Below, one piece after another: positions 47,258 to 57,452 of a stretch of DNA of 64,000 nt. The stretch is from Thermoprotei archaeon (GTDB lineage: Archaea > Thermoproteota > Thermoprotei > Gearchaeales > WAQG01). The position numbers and the translations under genes are program-made. The DNA is taken from NCBI GenBank assembly GCA_038881895.1, contig JAVZOV010000001.1, forward strand, positions 186,001-250,000, in the 5' to 3' direction. Under the pieces are notes generated by a model. It made no database searches. It was given only the letters and a program-made list of their open reading frames with translations, and was not told the DNA's origin. The first letter of the stretch is position 1. Every line of letters begins with the position of its first letter.

Positions 47258-48727
47258 ATGATTATGATAGGTAATGAATTAGGGATTCGTGATATTATTA
47301 ATGTATCTCGAAAATTAGAGAAAGTTTCATTAAGCGAAGACGCTCGAAATAAGATTAGAAGATCTCGAAGGATTCTTGAGCAATTGATATCATCCAATGT
47401 GAAAATCTATGGTGTAAATACAGGACTTGGTGAATTATACAATGTCTCTGTAAAACCTGATGATATTGTTAATGAATCAATTAACTTATTAATCGAACAC
47501 GCAATGGGTATTGGTGAATCAGCTCCAAAGGATTGGGTTAGAGCCACTATATTAATTCGTGCACATCAACTTTCCTTAGGATACAGTGGGGTTAGAGAAA
47601 CCATAGTTGATCAGTTGCTAGAATTTCTTAATAAGAACGTGATACCTGTTGTGCCTAAATACGGCAGTGTAGGAGCCAGTGGAGACCTTGCACCACTATC
47701 TCATATAGCACTGGCATTAGTTGGCAAAGGTTATGTTCAAATTAGTAACTCAATAACAACTTCTGAAGAAGCACTAAAAAAATTAGGAATAGAACCGTTA
47801 AAACTTAGCTACAAAGAAGCAATATCTCTAATAAACGGAACAAGCTACAGCGCAGGAGTATCAATACTAGGCTTATATGACTCTCTAGAACTAGTCAAAG
47901 CATTCATAGCAATATTCACTTTAATACTAGACTCCATCAACACAAACATATCACCATGCACGACTATCGTAAACTCAATAAAAAAGCATAAAGGACAATT
48001 GGCAGTAGCCAAAACAATAGAGAAAATGTTAAAGGATAAAGAAATTAACATTATTAATCGTGTGCAAGATCCGTATTCGATAAGATGTATACCACAAATA
48101 GTTGGACCTATTTTAGATTCTTTACTATGGAGTATAAGCAACGTCATAAACGAGATTAACTCAGCCAGTGATAACCCAGTAATCATTAATAGTAGTTCTC
48201 ATAGCTCATGTCACTTTCACGGAGAATACATAGCATTATCAACAGATCTAGCCAACGAATCGATGACAATACTAGGCAACTTAATCGAAAGACTCATAAC
48301 ACAATTGCTCAGAGCCGACATAAACAAGATCAGTAATTATCTTGCCAAAAGTCCATCAAGCGTTGGTTACATGATCACACAATATACTGCCGCATCTTTA
48401 ACTAGTAAACTTAGAGAATTAGCAGTACCATCAACAATACATAACATACCAACAAGTGGGGTTCAAGAAGATGTAAATTCCATGAGCGCCAACTCTGCAG
48501 TAAAACTCCATGAAGTAAACCTAATAATCAGCCAACTAATCTCAATATTAGCACTGATTACCTATTTAATATCAAAAGACAAAAAACTAACAGCACAAAC
48601 ACAAAAAATATATGAAACAATAAAAGCCTCTGTGGAAAACGCACACACCTTTCAAGATACAATTAAAAAATTAGGTAATGTGACAAGTGAATTAGCAGAA
48701 ATGATACAATTAGAAAATGTTCCATGA
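47258..48727 (+). CDS. hutH: Histidine ammonia-lyase
   Basis: First step of histidine degradation: L-histidine to urocanate and ammonia. 489 residues. The MIO prosthetic group forms from Ala-Ser-Gly in YGSVGASGDLAPLSHIALAL (about residue 142). Other landmarks are YGVNTGLGEL near the N-terminus, INGTSYSAGVSI, QDPYSIRCIPQI and the C-terminal TSGVQEDVNSMSANSAVK. It starts a hutH-hutU-hutI run on this strand. A TATA-like AATATAAATTTAAG lies about 25 bases before the start. Confidence 0.96.
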   Translation: MIMIGNELGIRDIINVSRKLEKVSLSEDARNKIRRSRRILEQLISSNVKIYGVNTGLGELYNVSVKPDDIVNESINLLIEHAMGIGESAPKDWVRATILIRAHQLSLGYSGVRETIVDQLLEFLNKNVIPVVPKYGSVGASGDLAPLSHIALALVGKGYVQISNSITTSEEALKKLGIEPLKLSYKEAISLINGTSYSAGVSILGLYDSLELVKAFIAIFTLILDSINTNISPCTTIVNSIKKHKGQLAVAKTIEKMLKDKEINIINRVQDPYSIRCIPQIVGPILDSLLWSISNVINEINSASDNPVIINSSSHSSCHFHGEYIALSTDLANESMTILGNLIERLITQLLRADINKISNYLAKSPSSVGYMITQYTAASLTSKLRELAVPSTIHNIPTSGVQEDVNSMSANSAVKLHEVNLIISQLISILALITYLISKDKKLTAQTQKIYETIKASVENAHTFQDTIKKLGNVTSELAEMIQLENVP

Positions 48728-48806
48728 GGTATTACATCAACTCACAGGATGAAAATTAAAGAAAAAAATATTTGGATTGTTGAATGTAGTTATATGTGAG
48801 TTATTT

Positions 48807-50531
48807 ATGTTAAAAACTAAATTATTGCGAAGATATGAGATTACTGATCTTATTAATGAAGGTTATTATAATCCTCAGACAAAAATCGTAAAAGTTATTA
48901 AAGGTTCTGAACTTCATACTAAGAATTGGCAAATTGAGGGCGCGCTGCGCATGCTTTTTAATGTTCTTGATCCTGATGTGGCAAAAGATCCTAAAAATTT
49001 GATAGTATATGGAGGCACTGGTAAAGCAGCCAGAAGCTGGGAAGATTTTGAGATAATAGTAGAAGTCCTCCTTAATTTAAGAGAGGATGAAACACTTTTG
49101 ATACAAAGTGGACGAGCTGTCGGCGTTTTCAAGACACACAAGTATGCTCCTCGAGTTTTAATGGCTAACGCATTACTGGTTCCAAAATGGGCTACTTGGG
49201 AATACTTTAGAGAGTTAGAGGCGAAAGGTCTTACAATGTTCGGGCAGATGACTGCTGGCAGTTGGAATTATATAGGAACGCAAGGCATATTACAAGGAAC
49301 ATATGAAACGTTTGCCGCAGTGGCAAGAACACACTTTAATGGAAGCTTAGAAGGGCGCTTCGTTCTCACAGCTGGTTTAGGTGAGATGGGGGGTGCTCAA
49401 CCACTAGCAGTAACAATGAATGGGGGAGTGTTACTTGCAGTTGAAGTTGATAAGAGAATGATAGAGAGAAGGATCGGACTTGGACAACTAGACACATGGA
49501 CTGATAATTTAGACAGCGCAGTAGATATGGCATTAAAAGCTAAAGAGAAAAAAGAACCTAAAAGTATTGCAATATTAGGAAATGCTGCAGAAGTTTATCC
49601 CAAATTAGTAAAGATGAGCATAATCCCTGATGTTGTCACAGACCAGACGCCGGCACATGACCCATTGAGTTATATACCATTAGGAATGAGTATAGAAGAA
49701 GCAACGGAGCTTAGGTCTAAGAATCCTAGAGAATATGAAAGAAGAGCAATGGAAAGTATGAAGATACAAGTAGAGGCGATTGTTGAGATGATGAAAAGAG
49801 GAGCTATAGTATTTGAGTATGGTAATAATATCAGAAAAATGGCGTACGATGCTGGATTCAAAGATGCATTTGCATATCCCGGTTTTATACCAGCTTATAT
49901 AAGGCCCATGTTTGAAGAGGGACGAGGCCCCTTTAGATGGACATCGTTAGTAGGTGATCCAAATGATATTTACAAAATAGATGAAATGATACTTAATGAG
50001 TTTAATTATAATAAGGAACTCGTAAGATGGATAGAGAAAGCAAGAAAAAACGTGAAATTCCAAGGATTACCTGCAAGAGTCTGCTGGCTAGGTTATGGGG
50101 AAAGATCAAAATTTGGACGAATAGTAAACGCGATGGTTAGAAAAGGAGAGTTGGCAGGCCCTATTTGGGTTGGCAGGGATCATTTAGATTCTGGTAGTGT
50201 AGCCTCTCCTTATAGGGAGACTGAAGGAATGAAGGATGGTAGTGATGCCATAGCAGATTGGCCAATACTTAATGCACTTTTAAACGCTGTAGCTGGTGCA
50301 ACGTGGGTTGCCGTACATCATGGTGGTGGCGTCGGAATAGGTTATAGTATACATGCAGGATTAAGCATAGTCCTAGATGGTGATAGAGGAATGGACATCA
50401 GAGCTGAAAGAGTTTTTACTACAGACCCTGGATTAGGCATAGTCAGACATGCCATAGCAAATTATGAAAAAGCAAGGCAAATCGCTAAGGAAAAAAAGAT
50501 AAAAATTCCTTATTTGGATTATAAGAAATAA
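48807..50531 (+). CDS. hutU: Urocanate hydratase (urocanase)
   Basis: Second step: urocanate to imidazolonepropionate, using tightly bound NAD. 574 residues from the ATG at 48807; a TTG in the same frame at 48777 is less likely. Landmarks: [87 protein letters not shown] and [19 protein letters not shown] with the active-site Cys. It lies 79 bases after hutH. Confidence 0.96.
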   Translation: MLKTKLLRRYEITDLINEGYYNPQTKIVKVIKGSELHTKNWQIEGALRMLFNVLDPDVAKDPKNLIVYGGTGKAARSWEDFEIIVEVLLNLREDETLLIQSGRAVGVFKTHKYAPRVLMANALLVPKWATWEYFRELEAKGLTMFGQMTAGSWNYIGTQGILQGTYETFAAVARTHFNGSLEGRFVLTAGLGEMGGAQPLAVTMNGGVLLAVEVDKRMIERRIGLGQLDTWTDNLDSAVDMALKAKEKKEPKSIAILGNAAEVYPKLVKMSIIPDVVTDQTPAHDPLSYIPLGMSIEEATELRSKNPREYERRAMESMKIQVEAIVEMMKRGAIVFEYGNNIRKMAYDAGFKDAFAYPGFIPAYIRPMFEEGRGPFRWTSLVGDPNDIYKIDEMILNEFNYNKELVRWIEKARKNVKFQGLPARVCWLGYGERSKFGRIVNAMVRKGELAGPIWVGRDHLDSGSVASPYRETEGMKDGSDAIADWPILNALLNAVAGATWVAVHHGGGVGIGYSIHAGLSIVLDGDRGMDIRAERVFTTDPGLGIVRHAIANYEKARQIAKEKKIKIPYLDYKK

Positions 50532-50556
50532 ACATAATAAAAGAGCGTGAAAGAGA

Positions 50557-51795
50557 TTGTCAGATAAGATAGAGGTAGATTTAATAATACATGGAGCATC
50601 TCAAATAATTCAAGTTCCAAAACCTGTGAAAGGTTATGCTAATTATTCTAAGTTAGGTTGTATTGAAGATGGTGGAATAGCTATCAATAATGGTAAGATA
50701 ATAGCTGTAGATCATGATGACATCATATTAAAAAATTATGAGGCAAAAAGATATATTGATGTATCTGGACACACAATCACACCTGGTCTTATTGATCCCC
50801 ATAATCATCTAATATATGGTGGTTCGCGAGAGGATGAATATGAAGAGATCTTATTAGGCGTATCATATGAAGAAATTATGAAGAGAGGTGGCGGAATAAA
50901 GCGAACGATTTATGAAACTTCAAGAACAAGTTCAGAAGACCTTTTAAAGAAGACCATCATGAAGCTCAATCATCTTTTATTAAGTGGTGTGACAACTGTA
51001 GAGGCTAAAACAGGTTATGGAGCCACTGTAAAAGATGACGTTGAACACCTCTCAATATTACTTCGTGTCAACAAACAACCTATCGATATTATACCAACAG
51101 TCTTAGCACATGTAGTACCACCTGGCATTGAAAAGGACAAGTATATTGAAGAATTCATTACATATTTACTACCCCAAGCAAAACGTTTAGGGGCTAAGTT
51201 TGTCGATGTGTTTTGCGAACAAAGTGCGTTTAATGTTAATGAAACCAGAAAAATACTGGAGAGTGGAAAAAACATAGGTTTGGGATTAAGAATACATGCG
51301 GATGAATTTTCATGTATAGGTTGCAGTAAGCTCGGTGTCGAATTAGGAGCTTCATCGATAGACCACTTAAACTATACTCCAGAAGAAATAATAGAATTGA
51401 TAACTAAGAAAGAAATCGTAACTACGTTATCACCTTTAACAGCGTTGTACATAGCTAAAAAAATGCCCAATATTAATGCTTTATTAAAACATGATGCAAT
51501 AATAGCACTAGCAACCGACCACTCACCAGCAGTAATAAACTTGGATATGATTGAAGTTATCAACCTGGCATCAAGTTATCTATCACTTCCTTCAGGAAAT
51601 TTGATAGCAGGCGTGACCATAAACGCTGCCAAAAGCCTAGGCATAGAAGATCACATGGGATCATTAAAACCGGGAACTAATGCAGATATAGTTATCTGGA
51701 AGATCCCAAATTATAGGTGGTTTGGATACTTACGAATACGAAATCCAATACATACAGTCATTAAAAATGGAAAAATATTAGTCACCAACGAGTAA
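50557..51795 (+). CDS. hutI: Imidazolonepropionase
   Basis: Third step: hydrolyses imidazolonepropionate to N-formimidoylglutamate. 412 residues, TTG start preceded by GTGAAAGAGA. An amidohydrolase-fold enzyme: metal His pair in LIDPHNHLIYGGSREDEYE, KTGYGATVKDDVEHL, VLAHVVPPG, LRIHADEFSCIG, and metal Asp in ALATDHSPAVINLDM. It lies 25 bases after hutU. The next gene, the fourth step, converges on it end to end with no gap. Confidence 0.95.
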   Translation: MSDKIEVDLIIHGASQIIQVPKPVKGYANYSKLGCIEDGGIAINNGKIIAVDHDDIILKNYEAKRYIDVSGHTITPGLIDPHNHLIYGGSREDEYEEILLGVSYEEIMKRGGGIKRTIYETSRTSSEDLLKKTIMKLNHLLLSGVTTVEAKTGYGATVKDDVEHLSILLRVNKQPIDIIPTVLAHVVPPGIEKDKYIEEFITYLLPQAKRLGAKFVDVFCEQSAFNVNETRKILESGKNIGLGLRIHADEFSCIGCSKLGVELGASSIDHLNYTPEEIIELITKKEIVTTLSPLTALYIAKKMPNINALLKHDAIIALATDHSPAVINLDMIEVINLASSYLSLPSGNLIAGVTINAAKSLGIEDHMGSLKPGTNADIVIWKIPNYRWFGYLRIRNPIHTVIKNGKILVTNE

Positions 51796-52677
51796 TCAAC
51801 CATACACCATCTTGTATAATATATATGCTGCACTTCGCGTGCAGTAATCTCCAACATCAATAAGGGGGACAACTTCAACAACATCCCCTCCTACAAGCCT
51901 CTTTTTTTGAAAAACATGATCCATCACTTTGATTATATCCCATACATCCAAACCACCCGGTGATGGAGAATTAACACCTGTACATTGATCAAGACTATCC
52001 ATATCCACACTTATGTATAAATTCTCAACACCAGAAAGGACCTTATCAACCTTATCAAAGATAACATCCAGCTCACTCATTTTAAACTCGTCAGACGTTA
52101 TAAATTCCACTCCTAACTTCTTCGCCTCTTCAAACATGTATGAAGGATTAGAATGATATCTAACTCCAATAATTAAGGGTATAATCTTACCATTTAACTT
52201 TTCTAGCAAACTTCTTAAATATGTTCCAGAAGACCAACCCTCTGACAATTTTCTAAGATCAAAATGTGCATCGAAGACCAGAAGACCAATGCGGCCTAAT
52301 CCAAAACCCTCCATTAACGATTCAACAGTCACAGCAGTTAAACTATGGTCACCACCTATTGTAAAAATTGAATTACAATTCTCACATAATTTTCGAATAG
52401 AACTCTTTAATCGTAAAGAAGAAGTTTCAAGATCACCAGGAACCACGTCAACATCGCCCGGATCACACACACGCTTATCACTTAAAGGACTCATAGAATA
52501 AAAATAATCCCTTATTTTAGAAGGTGCATAACGAGAACCGGGCCGTCCGGCAGTGGTCCAATCCCAAGGATAACCTATAATGCAAACACAGCCTTTCTCA
52601 CAAAATGAACGTATAACATCGCCTATCCTAATATCCCTAGGATCCTTAATCATCCTGCTACCAGGTTTCTTGAACAT
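51796..52677 (-). CDS. Arginase-fold hydrolase, probable formimidoylglutamase
   Basis: Mn-dependent ureohydrolase fold. Start chosen at the ATG at 52677 (293 residues); the frame continues 43 codons upstream into hydrophobic sequence that does not look like this family. The metal sites are complete: IFTIGGDHSLTAV, LVFDAHFDLR, and YISVDMDSLDQCTGVNSPSP. The N-terminal YPWDWTTAGRPGSRYAPSKI fits agmatinase and formimidoylglutamase relatives. Placement at the end of the hut genes supports N-formimidoylglutamate hydrolysis to glutamate and formamide; agmatinase is the alternative. Confidence 0.82.
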   Translation of the reverse strand: MFKKPGSRMIKDPRDIRIGDVIRSFCEKGCVCIIGYPWDWTTAGRPGSRYAPSKIRDYFYSMSPLSDKRVCDPGDVDVVPGDLETSSLRLKSSIRKLCENCNSIFTIGGDHSLTAVTVESLMEGFGLGRIGLLVFDAHFDLRKLSEGWSSGTYLRSLLEKLNGKIIPLIIGVRYHSNPSYMFEEAKKLGVEFITSDEFKMSELDVIFDKVDKVLSGVENLYISVDMDSLDQCTGVNSPSPGGLDVWDIIKVMDHVFQKKRLVGGDVVEVVPLIDVGDYCTRSAAYILYKMVYG

Positions 52678-52726
52678 ACGAATCACAATATTATCACATG
52701 ACCAAACAAAATAAACATTAACACTA

Positions 52727-53428
52727 CTAAACATGATATTTATGTTCACGATTATTCTTCGAAACAAAAATAATTGGAACAATAATAAATATAACAAGTA
52801 GAACAATCGAGAAAAATACCAACAAATACATTTCAGACATTCTTAAAAAACATATCATGGAAATCAACTGTGCTACAATGTATAAAAGAACATAATAATC
52901 ATCATTCTTACCAGTTACTATGAAACCACGCGATTTCCTATCATTAAACAATTGAACGCCAGTAACTGTTACTGCATCTCCTAATATGTGAAGGACATAA
53001 GATGTAATTATTGAAAAAGGAATGAGAGGATCCATAAAAATTCTAATCAAGCTAATAGTATATACGTTTACAATATTCATAGTTCCCGTGAAGAGATACA
53101 AAAAAGCATAAAAAACCCTCCATAAGAATAATACAAAGAACAAAAAAATAATTATGCCCTTTATAGAGTGAGTGATGTGTCTGTGAGCAATACTATCATG
53201 AGTAACCTTTGCCACAATGTAAAACGGAATAAGAAAAGTTGTTCTAATTAATTTTTTAAACAACGTACCCTTACTGTGCAAAATATCAAAATCTGGCGCA
53301 TTTGAAAACAAAATAAAAAACAGTAATGACACAGACAGTACCATCATACTATAACCTACTTTATATAAATATAAGTAAAAAGAAAACGCGCTCATCAGAT
53401 TAAATAGCAGATGATTTCTTCTAAGCAC
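52727..53428 (-). CDS. DUF457 (YdjM-like) membrane-bound putative metal hydrolase
   Basis: 233 residues with about five membrane segments. The family pattern is present: FILFSNAPDFDILHS (PDxD), then DSIAHRHITHSIKG (HR-x-THS) and TSYVLHILGDAVTVTG (HxLxD), probably a metal site at the membrane face. Members of DUF457 are LexA-regulated in some bacteria; the function is unknown. It probably has its own promoter. Confidence 0.8.
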   Translation of the reverse strand: MLRRNHLLFNLMSAFSFYLYLYKVGYSMMVLSVSLLFFILFSNAPDFDILHSKGTLFKKLIRTTFLIPFYIVAKVTHDSIAHRHITHSIKGIIIFLFFVLFLWRVFYAFLYLFTGTMNIVNVYTISLIRIFMDPLIPFSIITSYVLHILGDAVTVTGVQLFNDRKSRGFIVTGKNDDYYVLLYIVAQLISMICFLRMSEMYLLVFFSIVLLVIFIIVPIIFVSKNNREHKYHV

Positions 53429-53540
53429 ACTTCAATCACATTATCATGTTTAACTTTCAACTTATATAATCTTATCATGCGTATTAAATATCAAACTTAA
53501 GACAGTGCATCTCAATATATTCGTTTTAGTAACAATATCT

Positions 53541-53570
53541 TTAAATATTTGAATTTCGATATCGATATCG
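53541..53570 (+). promoter_or_regulatory. TATA box and palindromic operator of the padR-ABC operon
   Basis: TTAAATATTT (53541-53550) is placed as a TATA box about 25 bases before the padR start. Between it and the start is the perfect 14-base palindrome CGATATCGATATCG (53557-53570), directly abutting the GTG at 53571. A PadR dimer bound there would cover the transcription start, so autorepression is a natural reading (inference). Confidence 0.6.
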
Positions 53571-54002
53571 GTGTCGAACATGTGGCATTACATAGCATTT
53601 AGACGACGTATAGGAAGAGAAGGAGGATTAAAATTTCTAGTATTATGGATTCTCAGTAAAGATCCAAAGAATGGTGTTGAAATAATAAATGAGATAGAGC
53701 GAATGACATGGGGATGGTGGCGCCCATCTCCAGGCTCAATATACCCACTTCTATCAACATTATTAAAAGATGGTTTGATCACTAAATTAGAGAACGGGAA
53801 ATATAAATTAACCGAGAAAGGTCTAGAAGAGATTACAGAAATATTACCGCTCAGAAAACCTCGTGACGTAGAAGAAATACTCACCGAGATGGAAAGTTAT
53901 GTATCATACCTAGAAGATATTGGTAAATCGAATCTTACTCCTTATAAATTAAGAATAGAAGATTTAAAAAATAGACTTGGGAGGTTAGTTAGCAATGAGT
54001 GA
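53571..54002 (+). CDS. PadR-family transcriptional regulator
   Basis: 143 residues. N-terminal winged helix of the PadR type: KFLVLWILSKDPKNGVEIIN, WWRPSPGSIYPLLSTLLKDG (recognition helix), wing LENGKYKLTEKG, and a C-terminal dimerisation helix. The start is GTG 53571 or, three codons on, ATG 53580; the second fits a leaderless mRNA beginning near 53570. Its stop overlaps the start of the ABC ATPase gene by 8 bases. PadR proteins usually repress exporters and respond to the exported compound. Confidence 0.92.
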   Translation: MSNMWHYIAFRRRIGREGGLKFLVLWILSKDPKNGVEIINEIERMTWGWWRPSPGSIYPLLSTLLKDGLITKLENGKYKLTEKGLEEITEILPLRKPRDVEEILTEMESYVSYLEDIGKSNLTPYKLRIEDLKNRLGRLVSNE

Positions 54003-54993
54003 GATAATAAAAGCTATCAACCTAACGAAAGTGTTTGGCTCGTTAGTTGCTGTTGATCATATAAATTTTGAAGTAAAAAAAGGGGAAATATTTGGATTCT
54101 TAGGTCCGAATGGTGCGGGCAAAACAACAACCATAAATATGTTAACAACAGTACTAAAACCAACAGAAGGTACTGCAATAATTAATGGATTTGATGTAGT
54201 AAAACAACCATCGAAAGTTCGTCAATCAATAGGAGTTGTCCATCAGGAATACACAGCTGACGAAGACCTCACAGGACTAGAAAACATGATATTAATGGCA
54301 GATCTTTATGGTATACCAAGAGATGTCGGACGAAAAAGGGCAGAAGAATTACTAAAAATGGTAGAATTAACATCAGCTGCGCACAAAAAAGTCGAAAATT
54401 ATTCAGGAGGAATGAGAAGACGTTTGGAGGTGGCGATGGGTCTTATAAACAGACCACCAGTACTATTCCTTGATGAACCTACTTTAGGTTTAGATGTGCA
54501 AACAAGGGCAGCAATATGGTCGTATATAACTAAGCTAAAAGAACAATATGAAACGACAATGTTCGTAACAACACATTATCTAGAAGAAGCTGACACATAC
54601 TGTGATAGAGTTGCAATAATTGACAAAGGAAAAATTATACAAATAGGCACACCAAGAGAACTTAAAGAAAGCATAGGCGGTGACGTAATAACAATACAAA
54701 TAACTAGCGATACAACAACAGCGCTCAAAATAATGAACAACATAGAAGGAATAACAGAGGCAAAAAACATCGGAGAAACTATTAGAATAAAAACGAAAGA
54801 TGGTAGCTCGGTAGCTCCCAAAATTATTGAAATGCTAAACAAAAATGGTATAAACGTTACAAAAATCTCGATCACAGAGCCAACCATGGATGAAGTCTAT
54901 ATGGAGTATACAGGTAAAAGTCTTAGAGAAGAGCAAGCTAATTGGGAAGAAGCTTTTGCAATGAGGAGAACGCTGAGGAGGGCTAGATCATGA
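53995..54993 (+). CDS. ABC exporter ATP-binding protein (DrrA-like)
   Basis: 332 residues. Walker A LGPNGAGKTTTINMLTT, signature ENYSGGMRRRLEVAMGL, Walker [19 protein letters not shown] and switch VTTHYLEEADTYCDR. The C-terminal approximately 90-residue extension, ending with acidic and basic residues, matches DrrA-type drug and lipid exporters. It overlaps the permease by 4 bases. Confidence 0.94.
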   Translation: MSEIIKAINLTKVFGSLVAVDHINFEVKKGEIFGFLGPNGAGKTTTINMLTTVLKPTEGTAIINGFDVVKQPSKVRQSIGVVHQEYTADEDLTGLENMILMADLYGIPRDVGRKRAEELLKMVELTSAAHKKVENYSGGMRRRLEVAMGLINRPPVLFLDEPTLGLDVQTRAAIWSYITKLKEQYETTMFVTTHYLEEADTYCDRVAIIDKGKIIQIGTPRELKESIGGDVITIQITSDTTTALKIMNNIEGITEAKNIGETIRIKTKDGSSVAPKIIEMLNKNGINVTKISITEPTMDEVYMEYTGKSLREEQANWEEAFAMRRTLRRARS

Positions 54994-55868
54994 GAGAAGA
55001 AAAACAAAACCTGAGTCCATTACATGGAATGTGGGCATTGATAAAAAGAGAACTAAAAAAGTGGTATACAGTTCCCGTCGTATTATTTATATCATTATTC
55101 CAACCAATAATATGGCTAGTATTATTTGGTAAATCCATGAACATGAGTTCCTTCTTCACAGGAACTAGCATTAACATACCAGGTCTCAATATACCAAAAC
55201 AAATAATCGATCAAATTTCTACACAAATATTACAAGCACAATTCGGCACTACCGATTACTTTTCATTTCTAGCAGCTGGAATGCTATCATTTATAGTACT
55301 TTTCACAGCGATGGGTAGCGGAATGACAATAGTTTGGGACAGAAGGCTAGGATTTCTAAACAGACTACTCACCACGCCGATACCCAGATCAAGCATAGTA
55401 ATAAGCAAGGTTGCTTCATCAGTGATAAGATCACTAGTACAAGCCACAATAGTACTATTAGTCGCAGCGCTCTTAGGAATGGAATTTAAAAGTGGAATTA
55501 CAATACTTGATATAATAGGGGTTTATGCCGCATTATTTTTAATGGCATTTGGATTAGCATCACTATTCATAACACTAGCCATAAGATCCTCAAGTTGGGA
55601 ATCACAAATGGCAATTATGAACCTACTAAACTTACCACTACTTTTCGCGAGCAACGCTTTTTATCCAACAAAATCAATGCCATCATGGTTACAACCAATA
55701 GCAGAAATAAACCCATTAACATACACAAATGATGCAGTTAGACAATTACTAATAGGCACAACAGGCTCACATGCATTATGGTTTGATTACTTATACCTAA
55801 CAATCTTTACACTAATATTTGCTATAATAGGAACAATACTATCATGGAAATACCTATCAGGTAGCTAG
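54990..55868 (+). CDS. ABC-2 type permease (DrrB-like)
   Basis: 292 residues with six predicted membrane helices and an N-terminal amphipathic helix (MWALIKRELKKWYTVPVVLF). A large first external loop follows TM1. ITLAIRSSSWESQMAIMNLL and LPLLFASNAFYPTKSMPSWL are the conserved ABC-2 segments. It forms, with the preceding ATPase, an exporter under PadR control. Confidence 0.92.
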   Translation: MREEKQNLSPLHGMWALIKRELKKWYTVPVVLFISLFQPIIWLVLFGKSMNMSSFFTGTSINIPGLNIPKQIIDQISTQILQAQFGTTDYFSFLAAGMLSFIVLFTAMGSGMTIVWDRRLGFLNRLLTTPIPRSSIVISKVASSVIRSLVQATIVLLVAALLGMEFKSGITILDIIGVYAALFLMAFGLASLFITLAIRSSSWESQMAIMNLLNLPLLFASNAFYPTKSMPSWLQPIAEINPLTYTNDAVRQLLIGTTGSHALWFDYLYLTIFTLIFAIIGTILSWKYLSGS

Positions 55869-55869
55869 C

Positions 55870-56034
55870 ATGATATTTAACTATATAGCTAAAAATGCTA
55901 TCTCAAATGCATGTAGAATGATAATGAGAGCAACACTTACAACATTAACTTATATATTACCAGTTCTCACACGGAAAGAAATGGGTTTCACACTGCTAGC
56001 AGTAGCATTAGACGAATATAATCATAGTTGTTAA
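55870..56034 (+). CDS. Possible small protein after the ABC permease
   Basis: A 54-codon frame starting one base after the permease stop: MIFNYIAKNAISNACRMIMR, then a hydrophobic stretch, TLTTLTYILPVL, and the end LAVALDEYNHSC. The immediate position favours translation with the operon, but no family is known and the codon signal is weak. Confidence 0.3.
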   Translation: MIFNYIAKNAISNACRMIMRATLTTLTYILPVLTRKEMGFTLLAVALDEYNHSC

Positions 56035-56058
56035 TCAGAAATCAGTGAAAAAAATTTA

Positions 56059-56562
56059 TTATGTTGGAGGCGGAGGAGGTTGGGGTGATGGAGGTTGCTC
56101 AGGTATCGAGAAAAACGCTATTATCATGAATATTTCCGCTATAAAGATTATGATAAGACCGACAAGTATTATTGTTAATATTGCACCTATGAGATAAAGC
56201 GTAGCCGCAGTTTTGAAATGGCCTATATTTAAAAGCTCAGCTATTCGATTAAAACTTTTTCTTAAATATATCGCACTGAGTAGATAAAAAATAAATGCTG
56301 CAATTAATGCAATGATTGCTGGTAATAGCAATGTGAACGTAAAAAATAGTGGAAACATGAAGAGTGGTACAAATCCTGCTATACTTCCTATTATGCCAAA
56401 TATAAGTGCATATAATGCATTATCAAATACCGGTCTCTCATTAGTTACATCAGAAATATTTTTTATGCCAATTAAAACAAGTATTTGCCCTACTACTGGA
56501 ACAAATAGCATCAATATTGAACCTATTCCACCAAATATTTTCGCATCATGCAATGAAGCCAT
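56059..56562 (-). CDS. DUF996 family membrane protein
   Basis: 167 residues from the ATG at 56562. Four membrane helices; the N-terminal KIFGGIGSILMLFVPVVGQI followed by LVLIGIKNISDVTNERPVFD is the DUF996 signature. The C-terminal tail is unusually proline-rich (PEQPPSPQPPPPPT). Function unknown. It lies on the opposite strand from the ABC operon. Confidence 0.78.
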   Translation of the reverse strand: MASLHDAKIFGGIGSILMLFVPVVGQILVLIGIKNISDVTNERPVFDNALYALIFGIIGSIAGFVPLFMFPLFFTFTLLLPAIIALIAAFIFYLLSAIYLRKSFNRIAELLNIGHFKTAATLYLIGAILTIILVGLIIIFIAEIFMIIAFFSIPEQPPSPQPPPPPT

Positions 56563-56739
56563 TACTATCAACAATATATCAACGTCACAAGTATATAAAT
56601 ATTATCATAACAAAAATTATAAATCTAATAATATATCATAAATTAATCAAATTAATTCCCAGAAATATAAGATAACTTATAAAAATTTATCCAATAAACA
56701 GTTAAATTTAAATAATATTAATCACAACTTAAATATGCA

Positions 56740-57107
56740 ATGCCAGAAAAACCAACAAGCGCATTCGTTTTATCATTACTGGCAGGAGTGCTCAATTTAT
56801 TAGGAGGCATAGGAATGCTCTTAGTAGGCTCGTTCATGCCCATATTTGTAACTATTGCTATCTTTATCTCTATCCTTGGCATTTTAAGAATAAATTCGGT
56901 ATAATCATAATTTATGGATCCATAATGATAAATTCTAGTGAACCAGGTAAAGTCAAAAATGGTAACATAGTTGTTTTAATATTCTCAATATTATCATTAA
57001 TAACAAGTATGGGCGGTTTTATGATAGGTTTCATATTAGGACTCATAGGAGGAATTCTGGCATTAGCATGGAAACCGCCAACACCACAGCCCCTACCCTC
57101 ACTATAA
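56740..57107 (+). pseudogene. Frameshifted small DUF4064-like membrane protein
   Basis: The frame from ATG 56740 reads MPEKPTSAFVLSLLAGVLNL through FISILGILRINSV and stops at 56904. The natural continuation is in another frame: FGIIIIYGSIMINSSEPGK, then NGNIVVLIFSILSLI to a proline-rich end KPPTPQPLPSL at 57107. Together they make a single protein of about 120 residues with four helices, common in archaea. The shift lies in TTTTAAGAATAAATTC (about 56888-56903). It may be a real mutation, a sequencing error or programmed slippage. Confidence 0.6.
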
Positions 57108-57452
57108 AAACAAACACTTTTTTTCTCATAATTTGGCCGCTTCTCATGCTCATCTTGATGGAGAAGGGTGTATGTGCTTGTGAGAGAGACAACTCTGAGA
57201 AGCCCAAGAAATACACATGTTCATTCACAACCCAAAACCCAAAGAACATTTTAGCAATACTACACCAGCACTAGATGAAGATTTTGATTGTAAGAACAGA
57301 GTAGTTTATGTTGCAATTCTCCCTAGTATTTAAATAGCTTAAACTCATGTCTTAGTAGCGCTCATAAAAGGAATATCAGGACCTCAAAATTCATCCTTTG
57401 TATATAAGATATGATGTAGTTTTCATGACTAAGATTGGGTTATGTATGATTA
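57108..57452. other. Intergenic region, nothing recognised
   Basis: About 345 bases without a supported gene. A short open stretch around 57270-57400 has no start or family. The region leads into element E5. Confidence 0.3.
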
